Origin: Thermoplasmatales archaeon ex4484_36
GTDB lineage: Archaea; Thermoplasmatota; Penumbrarchaeia; Penumbrarchaeales; EX4484-36
Direction of reading: 5' to 3'
Assembly: GCA_002254765.1 (NCBI GenBank)
Contig: NJDV01000024.1
Location: forward strand, 1-6,596
DNA: 6,596 nucleotides
Positions 1 to 6,307 of this stretch are shown here, one piece after another. The notes beneath the pieces are model-generated. The model had not been told where the DNA came from. It did not search any database and saw only the letters and a program-made list of their open reading frames with translations. A program made the translations under genes and the position numbers. Numbering within the stretch: the stretch's first letter is position 1; every line of letters begins with the position of its first letter.

Positions 1-846
1 AAAATCCTGGCAGCATCCCTAGAAAAAATCTGGAAGAAAAAGGAACTTTCCCAAAAGCTACAGGCCCTGGAAAAAGAACTCTTGGAAACAGTGAAAGAAC
101 TCAAGAAAAACAAAGAGATCCAGGCCACTCTCATGAAACGGGTGGCCCACGAATTGAGGACACCCCTCCACAGCATCATAGGGTTCTCCCAAATCCTGGA
201 AGAAGAGAGAAGCAAGCTCCCACCCTACACTCAAAACTGTCTAAATCACATATTGGAGAAAGCCAAAGAAATGAAAGAAACCATAGAAGACATCACCCTC
301 TTGTGGGAAATGGAAAAGGAAGAGAAAAAACTACGCATAGAAAACACAAAGCTTCACCCACTCGTAGAAGACGTGTTAGAAACCCTGAGTCCCTCAATAC
401 TTGAGAAAGACCTAAACCTCAAAAGAGACATAGAGGTCAGCTACGCCCTCCTTGACAGAGACAAAATCCACAGGGCCCTCCATCATCTACTATCCAATGC
501 TGTGAAATTCACCCCTCCCGGGGGAAAGATCGGCGTAGAGGTGAAAAAAACACCTGGAGGAATTAAAATATCCGTGTGGGATACGGGAACAGGAATTCCC
601 CCTGAACACATGGAAGAGATATGGGAACCCTTCAAGCAGCTTGAAGATCCCCTCACAAGAAAGTACCAGGGTGTGGGAGTAGGGCTTCCCCTAGTGAGGA
701 GAATTGTCACAGCCCATGGAGGGGATATATGGGTAGAACAAGGAGAGGGTGGAAAAGGGGCCCGATTTGTGATGATAATTCCCCAGCCCCCAAGAAAAAT
801 TGGAGGACACGATGGAAGAACCAACCAAGATTCTGGTGGTAGATGA
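1..846 (+). CDS. Sensor histidine kinase, C-terminal part (5' end outside window)
   Basis: The frame is open from the first base, so the gene begins left of the window; 281 residues are visible. About 45 charged, Leu-rich residues form a probable coiled-coil linker. Then comes a HisKA dimerisation domain with the H-box HELRTPLHSIIG, whose phospho-accepting His is encoded at 148-150. The HATPase domain follows, with N-box LHHLLSNAVKFTPPGG, G1 box DTGTGIP, an F-box region WEPFKQLED and G2 box GVGVGLPLVRRI. All parts needed for autophosphorylation are present. No membrane segment is visible, but the sensory end is missing. The first visible residues resemble the last helix of a receiver domain, so a receiver-fused or cytoplasmic kinase is possible (inference). 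A TTG at 82 could be read as a start, but it has only a weak ribosome site and lies inside the linker, so I do not use it. The 3' end overlaps the response regulator gene by 35 bases, which points to a cognate, co-translated pair. The signal is unknown. Confidence 0.93.
   Translation, partial: KILAASLEKIWKKKELSQKLQALEKELLETVKELKKNKEIQATLMKRVAHELRTPLHSIIGFSQILEEERSKLPPYTQNCLNHILEKAKEMKETIEDITLLWEMEKEEKKLRIENTKLHPLVEDVLETLSPSILEKDLNLKRDIEVSYALLDRDKIHRALHHLLSNAVKFTPPGGKIGVEVKKTPGGIKISVWDTGTGIPPEHMEEIWEPFKQLEDPLTRKYQGVGVGLPLVRRIVTAHGGDIWVEQGEGGKGARFVMIIPQPPRKIGGHDGRTNQDSGGR
802..806 (+). promoter_or_regulatory. Ribosome binding site of the HD-GYP regulator
   Basis: GGAGG lies 5 bases before the ATG at 812, within the last codons of the kinase gene. 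It decides the start: the alternative TTG at 800 overlaps this site and so cannot use it. The placement suggests that ribosomes finishing the kinase re-initiate on the regulator. Confidence 0.8.
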
Positions 847-1927
847 CGATCCGGTAAACTTAATGCTCTTGGAAACCATCCTTCAACAGCTGGGCTACCA
901 AGTGGCCAAAGCTGTAACAGGCACAGAAGCTTTAGAAAAAGCCCAGACAGAAAAACCCAGCATCATCCTTCTAGACATCATGCTCCCTGACATCAGTGGC
1001 TTTGAAGTGTGCAAGATCCTCAAGTCCAAGAAAGAGCTATCCACCACGCCCATCGTGATGGTGACAGCCCTGGGAGACAGAGAGTCCAAACTCAAAGGGC
1101 TAGAGGTAGGTGCCGACGAATATTTGGTGAAGCCCATAGACAGAGTGGAACTTCTCCTCCGGGTGAAGAACCTTCTGAAGGTGAAAGCCTACAATGACTA
1201 TCTGGAAGGAATAAAAGACCTCCTAGAGAGGGAGGTAAACAAGAGAACCCAAGAACTCCAGGAAGCCTACAAAAAGCTGGACAATGCCTATCTAGAAATC
1301 ATTCAGCGTCTGGGGAGAGCCGCTGAGTACAGGGATGACGAAACGGGAGAACACATCCAAAGGATGAGTCGGTACTGCCAAATCCTGGCCCGGGAGATTG
1401 GCCTGTCCTTAGAAGAGCAGAAAGAGATCCTTTACGCCTCTCCAATGCACGACGTGGGCAAAATAGGGATCCCCGACAGCATCCTCTTGAAACAGGGACC
1501 CCTCACCGACGAGGAGTTCGAAATCATGAAGCGCCACACTATTATAGGTGCAGAGATCCTCTCAGGCTCCCAACACCCGGTGTTAAAGATGGCGGAAACC
1601 ATGGCCCTCACACACCACGAGCGCTGGGATGGCAAGGGCTATCCCCATGGACTACAGGGAGAGGAGATCCCTATAGAAGGGCGCATATGCGGCTTAGCGG
1701 ACTTCTTTGATGCCTGCACCTCCCACAGGATCTACCGACCTGCTATGAATAACAGAGAAGTCCTAGAGGTGATCAAGAGGGAATCCGGAAGGCACTTCGA
1801 CCCTCTGATAGTGGAGGCCTTCTTCGACATATTCCCCGAAATCCAGGAGATACAAAAAACCTTCCAAGACTCAAGAGTAAAAAGCACCCTGAAGATTTTG
1901 GAAAGCTTAAAGAAGGGGGATGGATAA
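812..1927 (+). CDS. Response regulator: receiver + HD-GYP c-di-GMP phosphodiesterase (RpfG-like)
   Basis: The protein has 371 residues. The receiver domain (about 5-122) has acidic residues Asp11/Asp12, probable phospho-acceptor Asp55 in LLDIMLPDISG, Thr85 and Lys107 in VKP. A charged helical linker (about 128-172) leads to an HD-GYP domain (about 173-345). That domain has Glu177 and His181 (ETGEH), His213-Asp214 (HDVGKIGIPD), His242, His268-His269, Asp273, Gly-Tyr-Pro 276-278 and Asp297. These match the metal ligands and signature of active HD-GYP enzymes, which hydrolyse cyclic di-GMP to pGpG or GMP. The architecture is that of RpfG. Phosphorylation by the upstream kinase probably controls the enzyme (inference). 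The ATG at 812 is chosen because GGAGG at 802-806 stands 5 bases before it; a TTG four codons earlier overlaps that site. The start lies inside the kinase gene. The last codons form one arm of a terminator-like hairpin. No DNA-binding domain is present, so output should be enzymatic or through protein contact. Confidence 0.95.
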   Translation: MEEPTKILVVDDDPVNLMLLETILQQLGYQVAKAVTGTEALEKAQTEKPSIILLDIMLPDISGFEVCKILKSKKELSTTPIVMVTALGDRESKLKGLEVGADEYLVKPIDRVELLLRVKNLLKVKAYNDYLEGIKDLLEREVNKRTQELQEAYKKLDNAYLEIIQRLGRAAEYRDDETGEHIQRMSRYCQILAREIGLSLEEQKEILYASPMHDVGKIGIPDSILLKQGPLTDEEFEIMKRHTIIGAEILSGSQHPVLKMAETMALTHHERWDGKGYPHGLQGEEIPIEGRICGLADFFDACTSHRIYRPAMNNREVLEVIKRESGRHFDPLIVEAFFDIFPEIQEIQKTFQDSRVKSTLKILESLKKGDG

Positions 1928-1937
1928 ACCATCCCCC
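1915..1937 (-). terminator. Intrinsic terminator between convergent genes
   Basis: GGGGGATGG (1915-1923) and CCATCCCCC (1929-1937) form a perfect 9-bp stem with a 5-base loop. Read on the minus strand, the stem is followed by TTCTTT, a fair T-tract, so it should end the hisD-ppsA transcript 17 bases after the ppsA stop. Read on the plus strand the tail is AAGAACC, so it would be a poor intrinsic terminator for the kinase/HD-GYP transcript, though the hairpin may protect that 3' end. The plus-strand arm includes the last codons of the HD-GYP gene, and its TAA stop lies in the loop. Confidence 0.75.
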
Positions 1938-1953
1938 AAGAACCTAACCTAGA

Positions 1954-4398
1954 TTAATCCCCTTCTCCCCTACCCTTACCCTCAGCTTCTAGGATGGTGA
2001 GAGTACCTTTGAGGACCGTGTCCGGATTGAGGGATATACTGTCAATGCCACACTCCACCAAGAACCGAGCAAACTCGGGATAGTCCGAGGGGGCTTGGCC
2101 ACAGATGCCCACTTTCCGGTCGTACCTATGAGCCACCTCTATCACCTGAGCTATCATGCGCTTCACCGCCTCGTTCCTCTCATCGAAGATGTCGGCTATC
2201 AACTCTGAATCCCTGTCCACCCCCAGAACCAGCTGGGTAAGGTCGTTGGAACCGATGGAGAAGCCGTCAAAGATATCAGAAAAGGCATCGGCCAGGACCA
2301 CATTCACGGGGAGCTCGCACATGACGTAAATCTGAAGACCGTTTTCACCTTGGACAAGGCCATTCTTCTCCATCTCCTTGATTACCTTGACCCCTTCTTC
2401 AGGAGTGCGGCAGAAGGGTATCATGAGCTTCACGTTGGTGAGGCCCATCTCATCCCTCACCACCTTCATGGCTTTACACTCCAAAGCAAATCCATCCCTA
2501 TATTTGGGATGATAGTAGCGACTGGCACCCCTGAAGCCCAACATAGGGTTGTGCTCCTCGGGTTCGAAGAGGAACCCACCAATGAGGTTGGCGTACTCGT
2601 TGCTCTTGAAATCGCTCATACGAACGATGACGTCCTCAGGATAGAAGGCAGCAGCGATGGTGCCCACACCCTCGGCCAGCCTCCTCACAAAGTACTCCGT
2701 CTTGCTGGGATACCCCAGGGTCATCTCCTCAATGGTGGCCTTGAGTTCCTCTATCTGATCCGGAGTGGCCCCCGCTCTGGCACCTATCTCATCCAGCCTG
2801 TTGAAGTAGGCCAGGGCCAGGGGATGGATCTTGATGTAGGAGTTGATGATGAACTCCAGCCTGGCAAGCCCCACCCCATCGTTAGGCACGAAAGAGTATT
2901 TGAAAGCCTCTTCAGGGTTGCCCAGGTTCATCATGATCTTGGTCTTGGGACGGGGCAGGTCTTTGAGATCTACCCTGTCCACCTCGTACTCCAGGATACC
3001 GTCGTAGACGTACCCCACATCACCCTCTGCGCAGGAGACAGTCACATTCCGACCACTCATGAGCACCTCTGTGGCGTTACCCGCACCCACCACAGCAGGC
3101 ACCCCCATCTCTCGACTCACAATAGCAGCATGGCAGGTCCTGCCCCCCTTGTCTGTAACGATGGCCGAAGCAAACTTCATGATGGGCTCCCAGTCGGGGT
3201 CCGTCATCTCCGTAACCAGCACCTCTCCAGGCTGAAACTTGTGCATCTCCTTGACACTAGAAATCACCCTCACTTTGCCCGTACCAATCTTGTCCCCAAC
3301 GCTCTTACCCGTCACCAGCACCTTGCCCCGCTGCTTCAGACGATAGGTCTCCATAACATCCATACGCCGCTGGGAGTGGACTGTCTCGGGCCTGGCCTGG
3401 ACGATGAAAAGCTCGTTGGTTATGCCGTCTTTTGCCCACTCTACGTCCATGGGGCGGGGAGAACCTGCCCTATGGGAATAATGGTCCTCAATAAGCACCG
3501 CCCAATTGGCCAGTTTAAGGATCTCGTCGTCGCTAAGTGCAAACAACATCCTTTCCGACTTGGGAACCACCACCTTCTTAACACTCTTTGTGCCCACCTT
3601 ATCGGAGTAGATCATCTTGATCTGCTTTTTGCCCAGATGCTTACGAACAATGGGACGGTAGCCCTTCAAAAGGGTAGGTTTGAAAACGTAGTACTCGTCG
3701 GGGTTCACTTCTCCCTGAACCAGCACTTCCCCTAGCCCGTAGGTGGCAGTGACATAAACCACATCTTTAAACCCGCTCTCTGTATCAATGGTGAACATCA
3801 CACCGCTGCAAGCCAAGTCAGAACGGACCATCTTCTGAATCCCTATGGAGAGACCTACACTGAACTGATCGAATCCTCTATCGTGCCGGTAGGAAATGGC
3901 CCTGTTAGTGAAGAGAGAGGCGAAGCACTTTTTGCAGGCGTCTATAACCTTGTCCGCCCCCTTGATGTTGAGATAGGTGTCCTGCTGACCTGCAAAGGAA
4001 GCATCGGGCAAATCCTCGGCTGTAGCGGACGAACGAACAGCCACATCGGTATCGGGACCATACTCTTCACACAGCTGAGCATAGGCCTCCCGAATCTCCT
4101 GCTCCAGCTCCTCGGGAAAATTGGAATAGTAGATAAGGTCCCTCACCCTCTTTCCCCTGGTGGACAGATCCTCCATATCCGAGGTATCCAAACCTTCCAG
4201 GATCTCCCGGATCCTCTCTCTGAGATTGTTATGCTCCAGAAGATCCCAGTAAGCATCCACTGTAATGGCAAAACCATCTGGAACCTGTATCCCCTTGGGA
4301 GTGAGAGCTCGGAACATCTCTCCCAAGGAGGCATTTTTGCCTCCCACTAGAGGCAAGTCCTCCATACCTATCTCTCTAAACCACTTGATGTACTTCAT
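1954..4398 (-). CDS. ppsA: Phosphoenolpyruvate synthase (pyruvate, water dikinase)
   Basis: The protein has 814 residues, slightly longer than E. coli PpsA (about 790), and aligns by eye along its whole length. It converts pyruvate, ATP and water to phosphoenolpyruvate, AMP and phosphate in the cytoplasm, the entry to gluconeogenesis from C3 compounds. The N-terminal ATP-binding domain (about 1-345) opens with VGGKNASLGEM and contains VRSSATAEDLPDASFAGQQ (122-139) and PMDVEWAKDG. The central phosphohistidine domain has GGRTCHAAIVSREMGVPAVVG with the swivelling phospho-His at 423. The C-terminal TIM-barrel PEP/pyruvate domain has SDFKSNEYANLIGG, NPMLGFRGASRY, GFSIGSNDLTQL and the catalytic Cys766 in GICGQAPSD. 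These signatures fit PpsA better than pyruvate phosphate dikinase. A stretch around residues 533-560 and a short charged tail (LEAEGKGRGEGD) are longer than in E. coli. The ATG at 4398 has GGAGG 5 bases upstream. hisD ends 18 bases before it, so the two are probably co-transcribed. No internal promoter was recognised. Confidence 0.97.
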   Translation of the reverse strand: MKYIKWFREIGMEDLPLVGGKNASLGEMFRALTPKGIQVPDGFAITVDAYWDLLEHNNLRERIREILEGLDTSDMEDLSTRGKRVRDLIYYSNFPEELEQEIREAYAQLCEEYGPDTDVAVRSSATAEDLPDASFAGQQDTYLNIKGADKVIDACKKCFASLFTNRAISYRHDRGFDQFSVGLSIGIQKMVRSDLACSGVMFTIDTESGFKDVVYVTATYGLGEVLVQGEVNPDEYYVFKPTLLKGYRPIVRKHLGKKQIKMIYSDKVGTKSVKKVVVPKSERMLFALSDDEILKLANWAVLIEDHYSHRAGSPRPMDVEWAKDGITNELFIVQARPETVHSQRRMDVMETYRLKQRGKVLVTGKSVGDKIGTGKVRVISSVKEMHKFQPGEVLVTEMTDPDWEPIMKFASAIVTDKGGRTCHAAIVSREMGVPAVVGAGNATEVLMSGRNVTVSCAEGDVGYVYDGILEYEVDRVDLKDLPRPKTKIMMNLGNPEEAFKYSFVPNDGVGLARLEFIINSYIKIHPLALAYFNRLDEIGARAGATPDQIEELKATIEEMTLGYPSKTEYFVRRLAEGVGTIAAAFYPEDVIVRMSDFKSNEYANLIGGFLFEPEEHNPMLGFRGASRYYHPKYRDGFALECKAMKVVRDEMGLTNVKLMIPFCRTPEEGVKVIKEMEKNGLVQGENGLQIYVMCELPVNVVLADAFSDIFDGFSIGSNDLTQLVLGVDRDSELIADIFDERNEAVKRMIAQVIEVAHRYDRKVGICGQAPSDYPEFARFLVECGIDSISLNPDTVLKGTLTILEAEGKGRGEGD

Positions 4399-4403
4399 CC
4401 TTT

Positions 4404-4408
4404 CCTCC
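4404..4408 (-). promoter_or_regulatory. Ribosome binding site of ppsA
   Basis: GGAGG on the minus strand ends 5 bases before the ppsA ATG and sits in the 18-base gap after the hisD stop. A second GGAGG at 4413-4417 overlaps the hisD stop codon; an ATG directly beside it (4410-4412) opens only a five-codon frame. Confidence 0.8.
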
Positions 4409-4416
4409 CCATCCTC

Positions 4417-5706
4417 CTACTCTCTGATCTTCACAGCCCTAGCATGGGCAGGCAACCCCTCCCATTGGGCCAGGGTGACCACCCCCTCCTTCAACTCCAT
4501 GAAAGCCTCCCTACTCAAGGATACCACACTGGAGTACTTGACAAAGTCCCTGGTACCAAGGGGGGAAGAGAACCTAGCCCGCCCGCCTGTAGGCAGAACA
4601 TGGTTGGGCCCCGCCATGTAATCCCCCATGGGTTCGGGAGAGTACACACCCAAAAAAATCGCCCCTGCGTGGTTTACCAGGGGCAGCACCTCCCAGGGAT
4701 CCCGGGTTAGGATCTCCAGGTGCTCGGGGGCGAGCTTATTCACCAAATCTATCCCCTCTTCCAGGGTAGAACACACTACTGCTCCCCCATAGTTAGCCAA
4801 GGAATCCCGAGCAGTAGTGGAAGTGGCCAACCCCTTCAAAAGGCTTTCCACCTCCTTAGCCACTTCCTCAGCCAATGTCTGCGAGGGAGTGATAAGAATG
4901 GCCGAAGCTAAAGGATCGTGCTCAGCTTGAGAAAGGAGATCCGCAGCGACATAGGAGGGAGGTGCCGTATCATCCGCCAAAACGAGAATCTCACTGGGAC
5001 CGGCCACCATGTCGATATCCACCTTACCAAAGACCATTTTCTTGGCTGTGGCTACGTAAATATTGCCCGGCCCCACAATCTTGTCCACAGAGGGTATGAG
5101 CCCAGTTCCATAGGCCATAGCAGCCACAGCCTGTGCGCCACCCACCCTGTAGATCCTATCCACCTGGGCCAAATAGGCAGCACCAAGAAGAGCCTCATTA
5201 ACCTCACCCCCAGGCGTGGGAGAACAAACCACTACTTCTTTGACCCCTGCCACCCGAGCGGGAACAACGTTCATCAATAGAGAAGAAGGATAGCTTGCCC
5301 TTCCTCCGGGAACGTAAGCACCAACCCTTTCCAGAGGAGTCACCTTCTGACCCAGGATGGTACCATTCCCCTCGCAAAGGAACCAGGAATTCTCCTTCTG
5401 AGCCTCATGAAACCTCCTGATCCTGTCCGACGCCTTCTCTAAAGCGAAGCGGAGATCCCCTGGCAGAGAGGTAAAGGCCTTCTCCATTCGGGCTCTGTCT
5501 ATAATCAAATCTCGGGGAGAATCTACCTGGAAACTATCCCACTTCCTAGTATACTCTAAAAGGGCTTCGTCCCCCCTGCTTTTAACATCTTCGATGATGT
5601 CCCGCACCTCCTCCATAACCCGGGACTCTAGAACCTCCCCCCGCCTCTCTAACCTATCTAACCAATAGGTGAAGGAGGATTCTCCCACCCTATAGACCTT
5701 TAACAC
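4417..5706 (-). CDS. hisD: Histidinol dehydrogenase
   Basis: HisD oxidises L-histidinol through histidinal to L-histidine with two NAD+, the last steps of histidine synthesis, as a cytoplasmic Zn-dependent homodimer. The family signatures are present (numbered from the upstream ATG at 5733; subtract 9 for the GTG start): VGAYVPGG at 137, GPGNIYVATAKK at 221, AGPSEILVLADD at 244, Zn ligands Gln269 and His272 (SQAEHD), the catalytic pair Glu337-His338 (APEHLE), Zn ligand Asp371 in PMGDYMAGPNHVLPTGG, and Zn ligand His430 in GLPAHARAVKIR. The enzyme therefore looks intact. I choose GTG at 5706 (429 residues): GGGTGAT-type pairing with 16S rRNA stands at the right distance, the protein then begins MLKVYRV as is common in the family, and the length is usual. 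The in-frame ATG at 5733 (438 residues) has no ribosome site and lies in an inverted repeat. No other his gene is in the window. ppsA follows 18 bases downstream. Confidence 0.96.
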   Translation of the reverse strand: MLKVYRVGESSFTYWLDRLERRGEVLESRVMEEVRDIIEDVKSRGDEALLEYTRKWDSFQVDSPRDLIIDRARMEKAFTSLPGDLRFALEKASDRIRRFHEAQKENSWFLCEGNGTILGQKVTPLERVGAYVPGGRASYPSSLLMNVVPARVAGVKEVVVCSPTPGGEVNEALLGAAYLAQVDRIYRVGGAQAVAAMAYGTGLIPSVDKIVGPGNIYVATAKKMVFGKVDIDMVAGPSEILVLADDTAPPSYVAADLLSQAEHDPLASAILITPSQTLAEEVAKEVESLLKGLATSTTARDSLANYGGAVVCSTLEEGIDLVNKLAPEHLEILTRDPWEVLPLVNHAGAIFLGVYSPEPMGDYMAGPNHVLPTGGRARFSSPLGTRDFVKYSSVVSLSREAFMELKEGVVTLAQWEGLPAHARAVKIRE

Positions 5707-5709
5707 AAC

Positions 5710-5717
5710 ATCACCCC
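5710..5717 (-). promoter_or_regulatory. Probable ribosome binding site of hisD (decides GTG start)
   Basis: GGGGTGAT on the minus strand matches the anti-Shine-Dalgarno complement GGAGGTGAT with one mismatch or gap and is followed by GTT and then GTG at 5706. The ATG at 5733 has only pyrimidine-rich sequence (CCACCCTTTCTATTCT) before it. Confidence 0.55.
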
Positions 5718-5732
5718 AGGGAGAAAACAACA

Positions 5733-5763
5733 TAGAATAGAAAGGGTGGATATAGCTATTCTA
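5733..5763 (-). repeat. 8-bp inverted repeat in the hisD leader
   Basis: TAGAATAG (5733-5740) and CTATTCTA (5756-5763) are perfect complements separated by 15 bases; the palindrome ATAGCTAT (5752-5759) overlaps one arm. In the minus-strand transcript this would be a hairpin ending 26 bases before the GTG start. It could be an operator for a dimeric repressor or an RNA structure; the stem is AT-rich and would be weak as RNA. No T-tract follows, so it is not a standard terminator. Confidence 0.45.
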
Positions 5764-5869
5764 CCCCTCACCGGCCACACAGGGCGGGAAGAACCAAACA
5801 AAAGGCCACCCCTCTCTTCCGTCTCTAACCTCTCCATCCCAGACAGCGGTAGAAAGCTCGCAAAGACTA

Positions 5870-5897
5870 ATTACAACATAAACAATTCTCATGTCAA
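5870..5897 (-). promoter_or_regulatory. Sigma70-like promoter for hisD-ppsA
   Basis: On the minus strand, exact TTGACA (5892-5897) is followed by a 16-base spacer and TGTAAT (5870-5875, five of six matches to TATAAT). The -35 box overlaps the thioesterase stop codon. Transcription would start near 5863, leaving a leader of about 155 bases before the GTG of hisD. The rest of the 5734-5893 gap holds no gene I can support, and I saw no terminator after the thioesterase gene. Confidence 0.6.
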
Positions 5898-6307
5898 ACA
5901 CCACTAATATCCAAGTAAGGCTCCAACAGGGGGAAGAGGTGAAAAGGCACACAGATACGCCTTCCTTCAGGATCAACGGGTATGTGACGTGTATACCCTT
6001 CAGCCAAAACCCTCCCATCTCTCAAAATGCGGTAACTGAAGGTAAGGTCCCTCTTGGATAATCTGGTGAGCCAGGTCTCCATTACCAAGTGGTCATCGTA
6101 ACGGGCGGGGTATCTGTATTTACAGTAAGCCTCTACCACCGGGAGAATGCACCCATCCTTCTCAAGCTGACTATAAGGGCATCCTGCCTCCCTCATAAGG
6201 GCACTCCGCCCCATCTCAAACCACGCCACGTAGTTGGCATAGTAGACTCCTCCCATTCTATCCGTCTCTCCATACCTCACCCTGAAGGTGGCTCTAGCCT
6301 TCTTCAC
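5894..6307 (-). CDS. Hotdog-fold acyl-CoA thioesterase, YbgC/4-hydroxybenzoyl-CoA thioesterase family
   Basis: The protein has 137 residues, the usual length for this single-domain family. The N-terminal signature [21 protein letters not shown] (11-31) contains the catalytic Asp16, which corresponds to Asp17 of Pseudomonas 4-hydroxybenzoyl-CoA thioesterase. The later [10 protein letters not shown] and [15 protein letters not shown] stretches match the central strands of the fold. Family members hydrolyse acyl-CoA or acyl-ACP thioesters in the cytoplasm; the substrate cannot be told from sequence. The first acidic residue of the usual DTD motif is Glu14, a common variant. The start is GTG at 6307, which overlaps the TGA of the upstream peptidase gene (GTGA) and has AGGAGG 7 bases before it, so translation is probably coupled. 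No signal peptide or membrane segment is visible. Its stop codon overlaps the promoter proposed for hisD. Confidence 0.9.
   Translation of the reverse strand: MKKARATFRVRYGETDRMGGVYYANYVAWFEMGRSALMREAGCPYSQLEKDGCILPVVEAYCKYRYPARYDDHLVMETWLTRLSKRDLTFSYRILRDGRVLAEGYTRHIPVDPEGRRICVPFHLFPLLEPYLDISGV

Noticed and set aside
483..824. Minus-strand open frame opposite the kinase ATPase domain
   Set aside because: The translation is low-complexity, rich in Pro, Ser and Gly, matches no family I know, and lies against a well-conserved HATPase domain.
82..846. TTG at 82 as the true kinase start
   Set aside because: The frame is open to the window edge, the preceding codons continue the same coiled-coil character, and the ribosome site is weak, so the gene is treated as truncated by the window.
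2350..3735. Long open frame (461 codons) on the plus strand opposite ppsA
   Set aside because: Its codons lie exactly opposite the ppsA codons, so it stays open simply because ppsA avoids TTA, CTA and TCA codons there. The product is His/Leu-rich with no recognisable domain, starts at TTG, and the sense gene is a clear full-length PpsA.
3883..4350. Plus-strand open frame opposite the ppsA N-terminal region
   Set aside because: It is in the same codon-opposed register as the longer antisense frame, has no recognisable product, and overlaps conserved ppsA sequence.
5757..5762. Second -10 box TAGAAT close to hisD on the minus strand
   Set aside because: It matches five of six consensus bases, but no acceptable -35 box lies 16-18 bases upstream; the pair at 5870-5897 is much better.
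5734..5870. T-box riboswitch or histidine attenuator before hisD
   Set aside because: The leader contains GGGGTGGCC, which recalls the start of the T-box sequence, but the rest of the T-box motif is missing. The only leader frame, from an ATG near 5830, has no His codons and no ribosome site.
5761..6018. Minus-strand open frame crossing the thioesterase 3' end and the gap to hisD
   Set aside because: It overlaps the thioesterase gene in another frame, has no good ribosome site, and its product shows no family features.
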